From NCBI GenBank assembly GCA_013146195.2, contig CM028384.1:75364728-75428727 (forward strand): a stretch of DNA of 64,000 bases, in the 5' to 3' direction. The translations under genes and the position numbers were made by a program. A model generated the notes under the pieces. It worked only from the letters and a program-made list of their open reading frames with translations, did no database searches and was not told the DNA's origin. This DNA comes from Codonopsis lanceolata (Eukaryota > Streptophyta > Magnoliopsida > Asterales > Campanulaceae). Positions 22,073 through 33,640 of the stretch are shown here, one piece after another; the first letter of the stretch is position 1, and every line of letters begins with the position of its first letter.

Positions 22073-23166
22073 TCTCGTGCTTTGACAATGGACCATTTTA
22101 GATGTGAAAGGTGGCTTCTTAATCTATTTCTGACATAAAGATATCAACCGCTTTTCTTTGTAATGTTTATTGAGTATAGTTGAGAAACGCCATGGATCCA
22201 AAGAGGCACTAAGAAGGGTGATTCAAAGACACTTCAAGTATTTCCGGCAAGTCCATGAATATATTATGAGTAAATTATTATACCAGATTAAGTTATAAGT
22301 ATATCGTTATCTTCCCTTTATCTCATTTTTGCTTGTTCATGGTGGTTAGTGACATGATATGTTGAAAATTGATAGGTTGGCACATAGTAGAGTATGCATC
22401 GAAATATTTCTTGGCGGACTTACGAAGAAAGAAAGGAAGGCAACTCTTATGACGAGCTACTCTGATCGCTCACTTGGTCATTACAGGTGAGCCAAAGAAC
22501 CTCCAAGTTCGAAACCAGAGATAACGTGGGAGAGAGAGAGACCACGTGTATGCTCATTGGGTGGGGTGGGGTCGATTTTGCCTACTCCTCCCTCCCCACC
22601 GCACCCAACAAGCATATGCCTAACAAGCACGTAAAGAGGGAAAGAGATAAACAAAAGAGAAAGAAAGAAAGAAAGAAAAGGGAATCACAAGTCACACTGT
22701 GACCACCATAGCTGCAGGGACTCAAGTTTGTTTAGAAAATACTGCCTATAGTGATAAGACAGTTTCTCTAGACCAAGACCTCTTGTTGTCCTTTACTCAT
22801 CATATGCAGCCTTGGTTTTTAACTATATCGGTGTTGGTATATTCTAATATATCAATGTTGACTCAATGCTATGCAGGAAGCGTAGGGTTCAGGAAATTGA
22901 GGAGAAACACCGACCATCTGGGGTTGAAAGATGGAAGATAAGGGGGAAGCAGACGTTCAAACGTGCAAAAGAAAGGAGGCACATGAAGTAACTCTAACTA
23001 AACTCGACAATTAGAGGCTCATCAATTCCTAGGAGAGGCACAATTTGTATTTTCTAAAGCATAATATATTTTTGAGGTTCCTACTAGCTTCAAGTCAGTA
23101 GTAAATTACCCTCTAGCTGCAGTTGTGGAGACGCTACCAATTTTGATGTCTTTTGGTTGATGTACT
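21851..23166 (+). repeat. 1.3-kb internal tandem duplication, first copy
   Basis: Repeated at 23167-24482, both starting taatggagttccagtcttgt. It spans Fcf2 exons 3-5 and 3' flank, so unit 1 has two sets of 3' exons. The junction falls at gtactt|aatggag, where the uninterrupted copies read gtacttgttgg. Confidence 0.9.
22037..22072 (+). repeat. (CT)n(CA)n microsatellite
   Basis: A compound dinucleotide run just upstream of Fcf2 exon 3. Copies at about 23352-23382 and 28603-28634 differ in repeat number. Confidence 0.85.
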
Positions 23167-23487
23167 TAATGGAGTTCCAGTCTTGTGCTCTGTATTGAAT
23201 TTTGAAAAGTAATTTAGCGAAATTGTTTGATCATTGAAGGTTGGCCCAATTCAATTCTGGAACCTGCCGTTTAGCATCCCAATCTTAGAAGTCATGCATG
23301 TTGTATTTAAATTGCTTGATTTTATCCTTCGTTAGTGGCGGCAAAGCCAAACTCTCTCTCTCTCACACACACACACACACTCTCGTGCTTTGACAATGGA
23401 CCATTTTAGATGTGAAAGGTGGCTTCTTAATCTATTTCTGACATAAAGATATCAACCGCTTTTCTTTGTAATGTTTATTGAGTATAG

Positions 23488-24314
23488 TTGAGAAACGTCA
23501 TGGATCCAAAGAGGCACTACAAGAAGGGTGATTCAAAGACACTTCAAGTATTTCTGTGCAAGTCCATGAATATATTATGAGTAAATTATTATACCGCATT
23601 AAGTTATATGTATATCGTTATCTTCCCTTTATCTCATTTTTACTTGTTCATGGTGGTTAGTGACATGATATGTTGAAAATTGATAGGTTGGCACAAGAGT
23701 AGAATATGCATCGAAATATTTTACCGGCGACTTCTGACGAAGAAAGAAAGGAAGGCAACTCTCGACGAGCTACTCTCGATCGCTCACTTGGTCATTACAG
23801 TGAGCCAAAGAACCTCCAAGTTCGAACCAAGGAGATAATCGTGGGAGAGAGAGAGACCACGTGTATGCTCATTGGGTGGGGTGGGGTCGATTTGCCTACT
23901 CCTCCCTCCCCACTGCACCCAACAAGCATATGCCTAACAAGCACGTAAAGAGGGAAAGAGATAAACAAAAAGAGAAAGAAAGAAAGAAAGAAAAGGCAAT
24001 CACAAGTCGCCTCGTGACCACCAGCTCATAGCCGCAGGGGACTCAAGTTTGTTTAGAAAATACGCCTATAGTGATAAGACAGTTTCTCTAGACCAAGACC
24101 TCTTGTTGTCCTTTACTCATCATATGCGCCTTGGTTTTTAACTATATCGGTGTTGTTATATTCTAATATATCAATGCTTGCGACTCAATGCTATGCGAGG
24201 AAGCGTAAGGTTCAGGAAATTGAGGATAAACACCGACCATCCGGGGTTGAAAGATGGAAGATAAGGGGAAGCAGACGCTTCAAACGTGCAAAAGAAAGGA
24301 GGCACATGAAGTAA
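23488..24314 (+). pseudogene. FCF2: Fcf2 extra 3' exon set (exons 3-5 duplicate)
   Basis: Second copy of exons 3 (23488-about 23557), 4 (23687-23800) and 5 (about 24200-24314), arising from the 1.3-kb tandem duplication. Exon 3 keeps the DPKRHYKKGDSK motif intact here. The acceptor of exon 5 reads tgcgag where the other set reads tgcag, and the donor after exon 4 has lost one G. It lacks exons 1-2, so it could serve only as alternative 3' exons of copy 1. Confidence 0.75.
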
Positions 24315-25519
24315 CTCTAACTAAACTCGGCGGTTAGAGGCTCATCAAGTCCTAGGAGAGGCACAATTTGTATTTTCTAAAGCATAATATATTTTTGAGG
24401 TTCCTACTAGCTTCAAGTCAATAGTAAATTACCCTCTAGCTGCAGCTTGTGGAGACGCTACCAATTTTGATGTCTTTTGGTTGATGTACTTGTTGGTGAT
24501 GTAACATATGGTGTTTGAGGCTATGGAACAAACTATTGTTGTCGAATTCGACCATCTAACCCATGTTTTGTCAATTGGGCATTTTTGCGATTTTTTCTTT
24601 AATCTTTATTGAAGGGTGGTTCGATTTTGAATGTTCAGTATGTTTTATTGTGTTAAACTTTCAGCACATGATTCTTGCGAGCATCACTGGTATGCAGGCT
24701 CATGTACCAAAAGCAGCGCTTCTTGTTGCCGTTATTTCGATTTTCAGTATCAAAATGTGCTTCCAAGTCAAAATGAAGTAGCCTTGATTGTTAGAATACA
24801 TCACCCATGTATCACCAATAAATAGCATTCCATTAACAGCAATGGTCTGTTATCTTTGCTTTAACATGTCCATCTCAACAGACAACAAGAAGCTCTTAAG
24901 CGAGTTCACATTATCTTTGTGGGGATTAATTTTGATTCATTGCTCGTATATCCCTGGCCGCTTCGTAGATTGAGGACTAGAACAGGCACAAATTATATAA
25001 TCCAGAATTTCTTTGAAATCATCCAAATCAATGTAATATTTCCCAAATCCAGAAAAGGATTAAGTAGACATGGTGAGTAAAAATATCCATATCCTCAAAT
25101 GTAGATAGACTTGTTTCTCTAACAATAAGGTACAACCTTTCCCATGTTTAATATATACACAGATTTAAAGTTGCGGACATCATGCATGTTCTACTTTGTA
25201 GACATGAACTTTATCACGGTAGTGGTTCTTGTGAATCTCCCAAACGAGATAAATGAAGGTAAGCATCTGTCACTGAAGATAACACAAACATGCAAATATT
25301 TAGCAAGCTATGATCGAAAACTTACTTTGTGCACGTGACAATTTAGTCTAGTTTTACTGCTATGTGGAATAGAACCCAGAGGCCAAAAGTAATTATCTAA
25401 AAATGCACTGGGGCTCCACCAAGTAAACTGTTATATCCAGAAAATATAACAGGCCTTCCTTTGTTTTTCACATTCCAAATTCATAACCTGACGGCAATAT
25501 TAAGTTCTAATACTTCCTC
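24315..25519 (+). other. Fcf2 3' flank, no recognised gene
   Basis: Sequence following the Fcf2 stop, shared by units 1 and 2 and by the 62-kb copy. Short open frames exist but do not persist between copies, and I recognise no protein in them. Probably 3' UTR and intergenic DNA. Confidence 0.5.
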
Positions 25520-25655
25520 TTTTTTTTTTGATAGGCAAGTGACCCCTTGCTGGTATGAGGATTGGAACCAAGGACCTCAAGGTATTTGCCTGAATGCCCT
25601 TGCCATCTCTCCCACCCCTCTCTCATAGGCAAATGTGATTATACAAAGGTATTTG
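25520..25655 (-). mobile_element. tRNA-derived SINE
   Basis: On the minus strand: an A-box-like region (gagatggcaagggcatt), a B-box-like ggttccaatcctcat, and an A-rich tail (the T run at 25520-25529). About 130 bp. Its 5' end coincides with the tandem-unit breakpoint at 25656. Copies at 30762-30899 and 63449-63587 differ in A-tail length. Confidence 0.65.
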
Positions 25656-26073
25656 CCGTTGTACGCGTGCGATACCACGTACGTGCAATGCGTGTGACCT
25701 GATCATTAAGAGAGAAAGAGCTGATTGTGGTCCCTACTTATGGGACACTTGTCTTATGATCATTGCATGATCAATAGGATGATGACACCTAGCAGGGAAT
25801 ATTCCATGTATCATCCTACATTCACTATAAATAGAGGTGAAAACCTCATTTTCAAGGATCGAAAATCATTTGACAGAATTCACTTGATTGAGAACCTAGT
25901 GAGTACTAGAGAGAGAACTCTCTGGCATCAGCTTTTGCCCTCTTTCTCTTTGTTTGATCAGTCTTGGCTTCCACCCCGATCCTACACTCTTTGAGGTTCT
26001 TTGATAGCAACGTGTCACGCCTAACTCTTTACCCCAGCACACATCACACCCTTCGGGACACTCACATTCTACA
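25656..26073 (+). repeat. 5'-truncated LTR starting tandem unit 2
   Basis: Matches 19116-19531 and ends CTACA, followed by ATGGG (26074-26078). It lacks the first 519 bp of the LTR. The left neighbour is the SINE rather than a target-site duplication, so it arose by unit duplication and not by insertion. The TATA box is kept. Confidence 0.9.
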
Positions 26074-26307
26074 ATGGGAAATAAAAATATTATGAAAAAT
26101 ATTTTTTTAAATAAATAAGTGAGCAAAAAGTGTAGTATGATAAACTGTTAGGAGGACACAAAAGGATATAGCTATTTGTGAAGGTATCTATGGTATGTCA
26201 ATTTTACATGTAACATGCAAGAAATGCATATTCATTTTATGTAGGTAGAATATGTATTAGTGGATCCATGTGCTGACAAGTTGTTTCGGGTTTGTTTTAT
26301 AAATCAG

Positions 26308-28602
26308 ATGCCTGAAGGGAAGCCGGTGATTGATGCATGTCCTGTGGGAACCAAGGATACCTACACTTCTTCTATCGATGCAAAAAAGGTGATATAAAGT
26401 CTCAAAATGTTCGAGAAATAGTGGTGTATATAAGCCTAATTCGGAACTCATTGATGGGTCGTTTGTTCCACCTAACAACCCAAAAAACTTAACAAATTAT
26501 TGAGAAAGCAAGTCAAAGACACAAGCCGGCAAGAATTGGTAGGTGCAATTTGAATTTGAATCTTTTGTTCTTAACTTTTATTCTTAGTTTTCTATAGATT
26601 TTGTCAACTTCGGTTTGAATTGTTGGTGGAATGTGAACAGGGTTTGACATGCCTCGCCCCTACCATCACACCCGAGTTGAAAAAGATCTGCAGATTCTTT
26701 GAAGGTGCACGAATTACTTCTCTACTTTGGAATCACATTTGAGCTTTTTTTTTTTTTTTGCATTAGAGACCATCTTAGTTATTTGAACATAGTAACTTGA
26801 TGTTAAATACTCCCTCGTTTCGAATTGAAGAGTCTCGTTTAAAAGTCAAGCTTTTTAAGAAATGCAGACAATCTTAGTAGCTCATTAGTATTAAAATGAC
26901 ACTTTTATTCCTTAATTTTTGAAAGTTGACCCTTGTGTTATCAACTTACTCCCTCCGTCTCACTTATATTAGCGTACTTTCCAGGTCTCAAGTTTTTGTC
27001 CATTTACAAGTTCAATGCACGCTAATTATTTATTTTCTCATTATACTCTAACCAAGTTGTTTATTCCCTCCGTCCTAGGCAAAGAGTCCACTATAGATGT
27101 TTCACTTTAAGAGTCCACTTTAAAAAATCATGTCATCAATTTCCATAACATTTCAACATTACCCTCCACATTTGATATTAACATATTGATTTGTTTGAGC
27201 ATTATTGTAGTTAAAACCAACTCCAATGCTAATTATATATCCCTTAATAATTTACTTATCAAAAAAATATATTCCTTAATAATTAGACTTTTCAAACATC
27301 GACTCTTTGGGTGGAACAGAAGGAGTATTTACTAGTTAAACAATTCATATTAATTAATTAAATGAAGACCTTGAGGTCCTTGGTTTCAATCCTCATACCA
27401 ACAAGGGGTCACATTTACCTATAAAAAAATTAATTAAATAAAGACAATAAATGGAAAAATTAAAAATTAGACAGTGGTTGTTGAGGCATTTATTAGAAAT
27501 TCTAAAATGGTGAGCTTTTTTGCGGTGGCCAATATAAACGAGACGGAGAGAGATTACAGAGCCTTCTAGAAGTGAGCGTTAGACTTACCATTTATCAATG
27601 TGTTCTCACGAAAATGATTGGCACCACCGCCTTTGTGGCTATGGACAATGGATTCTTGAGCGAGATATTCCGCCTCCAGGGATTTATTGGTTTCCTTGAT
27701 TTGTTAATACCATTGTTTTCAATCTTTCTTTTGTTTTTTTCTTTTTGGTGAAGGGTGGTTGTTGCTTGCAAGTGTGGTGCCCACGGGCTCTTGCGTCTCT
27801 GTTGACGTCTTTGACGCCTTACCGAAATGGTAGCATGGCCGCCATTGTGTATCAATCTCCTTACATGTTATATTTTATGTCGGTAAATCTTGGATTGGAA
27901 GTATTATCCACAGTTTCTTTGGATTTCACATATCCCAAGATTCACCATATACTTCACATTCTTCACCACCTCCAAAAATGAGTTGTGCACGTACTCGAAA
28001 AACGGTGGTGACCGACAAGTATGAACCCAGATTAGGTGAATATTTTTCGGATTTCTTAAGCTTGGCCCAATTTGGAGGAATTCGGAGTTTGATCGTCTTT
28101 CTACCTAGCCAATCTTGAGGAAGCCCTTAACCAATCTGATCTAGCTTCGAGTTTCATTAGTTAGTTTGTTTCATGTGTTTGGCATCCTTGCAATCTGTTG
28201 ATGAAATTAAATTACATTGTATTTGTTTGTTCAAGGAAATCGTGGAGCTCAAAGTTATGCTCAATTTGAGCGTTTAACTCAAAGCTAATCTTGAGCAAGC
28301 TCCGGCATAATCTTGATCTAATTGGTTACATTGCGGCCTTATGTCCAAAGACAAGCCAACGCTTTCGACAAATTTTATTTAGATAAATCGAGAAACCCTT
28401 GGTATAGATTTTAGCTTAATGGAGTTCCGATCTTGTGCTCTATATTGAATTTTGAAAAGTAATGTAGCGAAATTGTTAGATCATTGAAGGTTGGCCCAAT
28501 TCAGTGCGGAACCCGCCGCTTAGCATCCCAATCTTAGAAGTCATGCATGCAAGGTATTTAAATTGCTTGATTTTATCCTTCGTTAGTGGCGGCAAAGCCA
28601 AA

Positions 28603-28633
<31 letters not shown>

Positions 28634-29579
28634 TCTGCTCGTGCTTTGAATGGACCATTTTAGATGTGAAAGGTGGCTTCTTAATCTATTTCGACATAAA
28701 GATATCAACCGCTTTTCTTTGTAATGTTTATTGAGTATAGTTGAGAAAGCGTCATGGATCCAAAGAGGCACTACAAGAAGGGTGATTCAAAGACACTTCG
28801 AAGTATTTCGAGGCAAGTCCATGAATATATTATGAGTAAATTATTATACCAGATTAAGTTATATGTATATCGTTATCTTCCCTTTATCTCATTTTTGCTT
28901 GTTCATGGTGGTTAGTGACATGATATGTTGAAAATTGATAGGTTGTACATAAAGTAGAGTTCGGTGCGTCAGAATATTTTACTTGGCGGACTTACGAAGA
29001 AAGAAAGGAAGGCAACTCTTGCGGACGAGCTACTCTCACGATCGTTCACTTGGTCATTCTGGTGAGCCAAAGAACCTCCAAGTTCAGAACCAAGGAGATA
29101 AGCGTGTGGAGAGAGAGAGACCACGTGTATGCTCATTGGGTGGGGTGGGGGTCGGACTTGCCTACTCCTCCCCCTCCCCACCGCACCCAACAAGCATATG
29201 CCTAACAAGCACGAAAGAGGGAAAGAGATAAACAAAAGAAAGAAAGAAAGAAAGAAAAGGCAATCACAAGTCGGCACCTGTGACCACCGGCTCATAAATT
29301 GCGAGGACTCAAGTTTGTTTAGAAAATACGCCTATAGTGATAAGGCAGGTTTCTCAGACCAAGACCTCTTGTTGTCCTTTACTCATCATATGCGGCCTTG
29401 GTTTTTAACTATATCGGTGTTGTTATATTCTAATATATCAATGCTTTGACTCAATGCTATGCGTGAGGAAGCGTAAGGTTCGAGAAATTGAGGAGAAACA
29501 CCAGACCATCAGGGGTTGAAAGATGGAAGATAAGGGGAAGCGGAGCGTTCAAGCGTGCGAAAGGAGGCACATGAAGTAA
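26308..29579 (+). pseudogene. FCF2: Fcf2 pre-rRNA processing protein, copy 2
   Basis: Exons at 26308-26538, about 26641-26700, 28741-about 28813, 28942-29061 and 29468-29579 (stop TAA). The start MPEGKPVI matches the family better than copy 1 (MLEG). The ATG directly follows a splice-acceptor-like aaatcag, but this unit has no 5' UTR exon, so a transcript would need the LTR or readthrough from unit 1. Exon 1 is disturbed at the GLSWEP position; exon 2 is close to intact (DMPRPYHHT in a shifted frame, again at a CTG site). Intron 3 keeps the gcaagt donor. As in copy 1, most breaks fall at CAG/CTG. Confidence 0.75.
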
Positions 29580-30761
29580 CTCTAACTAAACTCGGCGGTT
29601 AGAGGCTCATCAAGTCCTAGGAGAGGCACAATTTGTATTTTCTAAAGCATAATATATTTTTGAGGTTCCTACTAGCTTCAAGTAAGTCGGTAGTAAATTA
29701 CCCTCTAGCTGCGGTTGTGGAGACGCTACCAATTTTGATGTCTTTTGGTTGATGTACTTGTTGGTGATGTAACATATGGTGTTTGAGGCTATGGAACAAA
29801 CTATTGTTGTCGGTCGACCATCTAACCCATGTTTTGTCAATTGGTCGTTTTGCGGTTTTTCTTTAATCTTTATTGAAGGGTGGTTCGATTTTGAATGTTC
29901 GGTATGTTTTATTGTGTTAAACTTTCAGCACATGATTCTTGCGAGCATCACTTGGGTATGTGCTCATGTACCAAAAAGCGCGCTTCTTGTTGCCGTTATT
30001 TCGATTTTCGTATCAAAATGTGCTTCCAAGTCAAAATGAAGTAGCCTTGATTGTTAGAATACATCACCCATGTATCACCAATAAATAGCATTCCATTAAA
30101 GCAATGAGTGCGTTATCTTTGCTTTAACATGTCCATCTCAACAGACAACAAGAAGCTCTTAAGCAGTTCACATTATCTTTGTGGGGATTAATTTTGATTC
30201 ATTGCTCGTATATCCCCTCAACGTAGATTGAGGACCGCACAAATTATATAATCCGAATTTTTGAAATCATCCAAATCAATGTAATATTTCCCAAATCCGA
30301 AAAGGATTAAGTAGACATGGTGAGTAAAAATATCCATATCCTCAAATGTAGATAGACTTGTTTCTCTAACAATAAGGTACAACCTTTCCCATGTTTAATA
30401 TATATGACGATTTAAAGTTGGGACATCATGCATGTTCTACCTTGTAGACATGAACTTTATCACGGTAGTGGTTCTTGTGAATCTCCCAAACGAGATAAAT
30501 GAAGGTAAGCATACGCCCCTGCAAGAAGATAACACAAACATGCAAATATTTAGCAAGCTAAGATGAAAACTTACTTTGTGCACGTGACAATTTAGTCTAG
30601 TTTTTACCGCTATGTGGAATAGAACCCGAGGCCAAAAGTAATTATCTAAAAATGCACTGGCTCCACCAAGTAAACCGTTATATCGAAAATATAACAGCCT
30701 TCCTTTGTTTTTCACATTCCAAATTCACCCGACGCGGCAATATTAAGTTCTAATACCTCTT

Positions 30762-30899
30762 TTTTTTTTTTTTTTGATAGGCAAGTGACCCCTGGCCGGT
30801 ATGAGGATTGGAACCAAGGACCTCAAGGTATTTGCTGAATGCCCTTGCCATCTCTCCCACCTCTCTCATAGGCAAATGTGATTATACAAAGGTATTTGC
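30762..30899 (-). mobile_element. tRNA-derived SINE, unit 2 copy
   Basis: Same element as 25520-25655, with a longer T run (30762-30776). Confidence 0.6.
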
Positions 30900-31309
30900 C
30901 GTTTACGCTGCGTGCGATACCACGCACGTGCAACGTGTGACCCGATCATTAAGAAAGAGTCGATTGTGGTCCCTACTTATGGGACACTTGTCTTATGATC
31001 ATTGCATGATCAATAGGATGATGACACCCAGCGGGAATATTCCATGTATCATCCTACATTCACTATAAATAGAGGTGAAAACCTCATTTTCAAGGATCGA
31101 AAATCATTTGACGTAATTCACTTGATTGAGAACCTAGTGAGTACTAGAGAGAGAAACTCGGCATCGCCTTTTTGCCCTCTTTCTCTTTGTTTGATCGGTC
31201 TTGGCTTCCACCTCGATCCTACACTCTTTGAGGTTCTTTGATAGCAACGTGTCACGCCTAACTCTTTACCCAAGACACATCACACCCGCCGGGACACTCA
31301 CATTCTACA
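30900..31309 (+). repeat. 5'-truncated LTR starting tandem unit 3
   Basis: Matches 19116-19531; ends CTACA followed by ATGGG. The TATA box is at 31064-31072. More CAG/CTG losses than in unit 2 (for example tagcaggg reads cagcggg, and ctctggcatc reads ctcggcatc). Confidence 0.88.
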
Positions 31310-31543
31310 ATGGGAAATAAAAAATATTATGAAAAATATTTTTAAAATAAATAAGTGAGAAAAAGTGTAGTATGATAAAGCGTTAGAGGACACAAAAGGA
31401 TATAGCTATTTGTGAAGGTATCTATGGTGGTATGTCAATTTTACATGTAACATGCAAGAAATGCATATTCATTTTATGTAGGTAGAATATGTATTAGTGG
31501 ATCCATGTGCCGACAAGTTGTTTCGGGTTTGTTTTATAAATCA

Positions 31544-31937
31544 GTCTTTTGAAGGGAAGCGCGTGATTGATTCGTAGGTAGAGACAGGATACCTACACTT
31601 CTTCTATCGATGCAAAAAGGGATTGATATAAAGTCTCAAAATGTTCGAAATAAATTGGTGTCTATAAGCCTAATTCAAAACTCATTGATGGGCTGTTTGT
31701 TCCACCTAACAACCCAAAAAACTTAACAAATTATTGAGAAAGCAAGTCAAAGACACAGCGGCAAGAATTGGTAGGTGCAATTTGAATTTGAATCTTTTGT
31801 TCTTAACTTTTATTCTTAGTTTTCTATAGATTTTGTCAACTTCAGTTTGAATTGTTGGTGGAATGTGAACAGGTTTGACATGCTGCCCTACCATCACACT
31901 GAGGTTGAAAAAAAAGATGCCGGTTGGCTGAAGGTGC
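31544..31937 (+). pseudogene. FCF2: Fcf2 copy 3, exons 1-2 only
   Basis: Exon 1 runs to 31770 and exon 2 from 31873 to about 31937. The start codon region reads tcagtcttttgaaggg in place of tcagatgcctgaaggg. The copy is cut in intron 2 by the N gap; the sequence after the gap is unrelated. The gggctgtttgtt segment is intact here while it is altered in copies 1 and 2. Confidence 0.7.
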
Positions 31938-32011
31938 CGAATACTTCTCTACTTTGGAATCACATTTGAGCTATTTTTTGCATTAGAGACCATCTTAGTT
32001 ATTTGAACATT

Positions 32012-32111
32012 NNNNNNNNNNNNNNNNNNNNNNNNNNNNNNNNNNNNNNNNNNNNNNNNNNNNNNNNNNNNNNNNNNNNNNNNNNNNNNNNNNNNNNNNN
32101 NNNNNNNNNNN
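32012..32111. other. Assembly gap (100 N)
   Basis: Exactly 100 N. The left flank is Fcf2 intron 2; the right flank is a dispersed repeat also found at 50676. The gap probably hides the left end of the CACTA that terminates at 45339, or of the MULE around it. Confidence 0.95.
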
Positions 32112-32620
32112 AAAATAAGGTATTCATGGAAAGGTGTATGAGTCTACTTTCTATTCCAATTTACAGAACAATATTTCAGAATCTCTAGCCCAAGTTATGG
32201 TTAAAACAGTAACAGGTGTCCAGAAACAACTTCCGAACAGTCATAGTTTTTTGCTTCCAAAACCAGCTCCAAACGCTCTCAAAATTAACCTATTTTCACA
32301 AGGGTTCAATCCGAACATAAATTAGGTATATAAAGGTTGAATTAGGGAAAGAAATGTACCAAAATGAATATCATTTGATAGGTCAAAACCTATGGCAAAA
32401 TTGCTAAAACACAAGGCTGTCCAAGAACTTAGCAGAATTATGCCAACTTCCAATTAAATCTGGTACTGATCCGTGAGGCCAAAATTACAAATAAGTTACC
32501 ATTGAAAGCTCTAAGAGTTATCTTTCTAACAAAACAAAAGGAATGTGATTCTGCTAAGTCTACTAGAAAGTTATGACACTTCTAGTAACAAGTGTCCAAA
32601 CAGCACATTAAGAGTTAAAA
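32112..32620. repeat. Dispersed repeat shared with 50676-51187
   Basis: About 510 bp, roughly 90% similar to 50676-51187 in the same orientation. Non-coding in both places; family not recognised. One copy lies inside the CACTA at 47200-56667. A short tandem (aatcagtaacttagtaactc twice) follows at 32619-32692. Confidence 0.8.
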
Positions 32621-32787
32621 ATCAGTAACTTAGTAACTCTGCAATCTGTACTTCTGTTAGGTGTTAGAAATCAGTAACTTAGTAACTCTGCATGCATAAA
32701 TTTCTGCTTTGTAAATCATATACGTCCATTGGCCTTTGCTTTGATAGTCGAGCATTCTAAACAAACGACTATTCAGCATCCTTACAG

Positions 32788-32862
32788 AAAGATCAGCTCC
32801 GTCAGCGAGCCTATCGTGTCAGGAATCGGACCACTAAAACCACAACCAACCAGGATCCTGAC
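32788..32862 (-). pseudogene. LRR receptor kinase fragment
   Basis: The minus strand encodes LVGCGFSGPIPDTIGSLTEL, a typical leucine-rich repeat of plant LRR receptor-like kinases. No kinase domain or signal peptide is nearby. Probably an exon piece captured by a transposon. Confidence 0.55.
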
Positions 32863-33365
32863 AGAGAAGTCAATGGATAGAGAACTCTTCAAATAGAAAA
32901 GGAAAATAAGAAACCCCCGCTAGTAAGATTACCAATTTGAATGTCAAACAGTTCAAGGAAACAATTGTTTCTGTTTTTTAACCACTTGTATCAACTATCA
33001 ACTTTATATGTTACACGGAGACCTTAATATGTTTGTTCAAAGTTTCTCGTCTATCAAACAGTTCATTAATTTTTGATTAAACAGTTCAACTATCAAACAG
33101 TTCAAAGTTTCGTCTTCTAATTTTTGCTTCACTTTGAGCTTTGCATTTTCATTAATTGGTTGTTAGGTTGTTTATTTCTCTTTGGAAGCAGTTGGTGCTG
33201 CTCAATTTGGCTCATTTTGCAAGTACTTATCTCGTTTGGTCGCTCTCCTTCAGTCATGCACAACCTCAGTCATCAACTAAGCATCTTTTAAACAGGTAGC
33301 GATCATAGTAAACTATCGTGACCATTTATCACTATCAGCTTGGATATGTTTATTGGCTACAATAC

Positions 33366-33640
33366 AATCAACAATTGCATTCTTCATGGTTCCAAACTTT
33401 AAGGCTTGGATATTGAACACATATCTTGAACTTGCTTGTTGTTTATATTCAGTAAGTATTACTTAGTGTTTCTTGTCTTTATTGTTTTATTTATCAGACT
33501 ATCTTTTATGAATAATAATGTAATTCAGATGCTATGGACACTGGATAGGGTATTGTAGGATCAGGGGTTACCATCTTTGCTCAAGCGTGGTGTATTCAAA
33601 AGAGAGGTCCAGTCTTTTATGCAATGTTCACCGAAAGATT
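33366..33640 (+). pseudogene. WAT1/nodulin MtN21-like transporter fragment
   Basis: Two exon pieces separated by an intron-like stretch. The first (33366 to about 33452) encodes PNFKAWILNTYLELACCLYS; the second (from about 33548) encodes GIVGSGVTIFAQAWCIQKRG, both diagnostic of plant EamA-type WAT1-related transporters (membrane proteins of about 10 helices). After the second piece the frame runs into a GAA-rich stretch. Only about 60 residues remain of some 370 expected. Confidence 0.65.

Larger units (their letters stand above)
17121..22991 (+). pseudogene. FCF2: Fcf2 pre-rRNA processing protein, copy 1
   Basis: Fcf2-family proteins act in the nucleolus in early pre-rRNA cleavage for the small ribosomal subunit. 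A 5' UTR exon (17121-17358) is followed by an intron (17359-19767) holding a solo LTR. Coding exons: 19768-19999, 20102-about 20156, 22180-22246, 22376-22486 and 22877-22991 (stop TAA). The first exon starts MLEGKPVIGLSWEPRIPTLL and the last reads RPSGVERWKIRGKQTFKRAK; a DPKRHYKKG-type motif opens exon 3, with 'tac' missing here but present in other copies. The expected length, about 190 residues, fits the family. Intron 3 uses a GC donor (gcaagt). Frame breaks after residue 36 in exon 1 and in exons 2-4 lie mostly at CAG/CTG positions, so this may be a working gene misread rather than a pseudogene. A promoter upstream of 17121 is not evident; the hairpin sits there. Confidence 0.8.
19116..25655 (+). 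repeat. Fcf2 tandem unit 1 (6.54 kb)
   Basis: The unit runs from ccgttgtacgcg inside the LTR to the end of a SINE. It is repeated directly at 25656-30899 (about 5.24 kb) and in part at 30900-32011. The shift between units 1 and 2 is exactly 6540 bp at the LTR. Unit 1 is longer than unit 2 because of the 1.3-kb internal duplication. Confidence 0.9.
25656..30899 (+). repeat. Fcf2 tandem unit 2 (5.24 kb)
   Basis: LTR tail, Fcf2 copy 2, 3' flank and SINE, in the same order as unit 1 but without the 1.3-kb internal duplication and without the 5' UTR exon. Many single-base differences from unit 1 are at CAG/CTG. Confidence 0.9.

Noticed and set aside
22025..22080. Possible CRISPR-like or satellite array
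   Set aside because: Plain CT/CA microsatellite in a plant intron.
28760..28780. cactacaagaagg taken as a CACTA terminus
   Set aside because: It is the Fcf2 exon 3 coding sequence (RHYKKG); no partner end or duplication.
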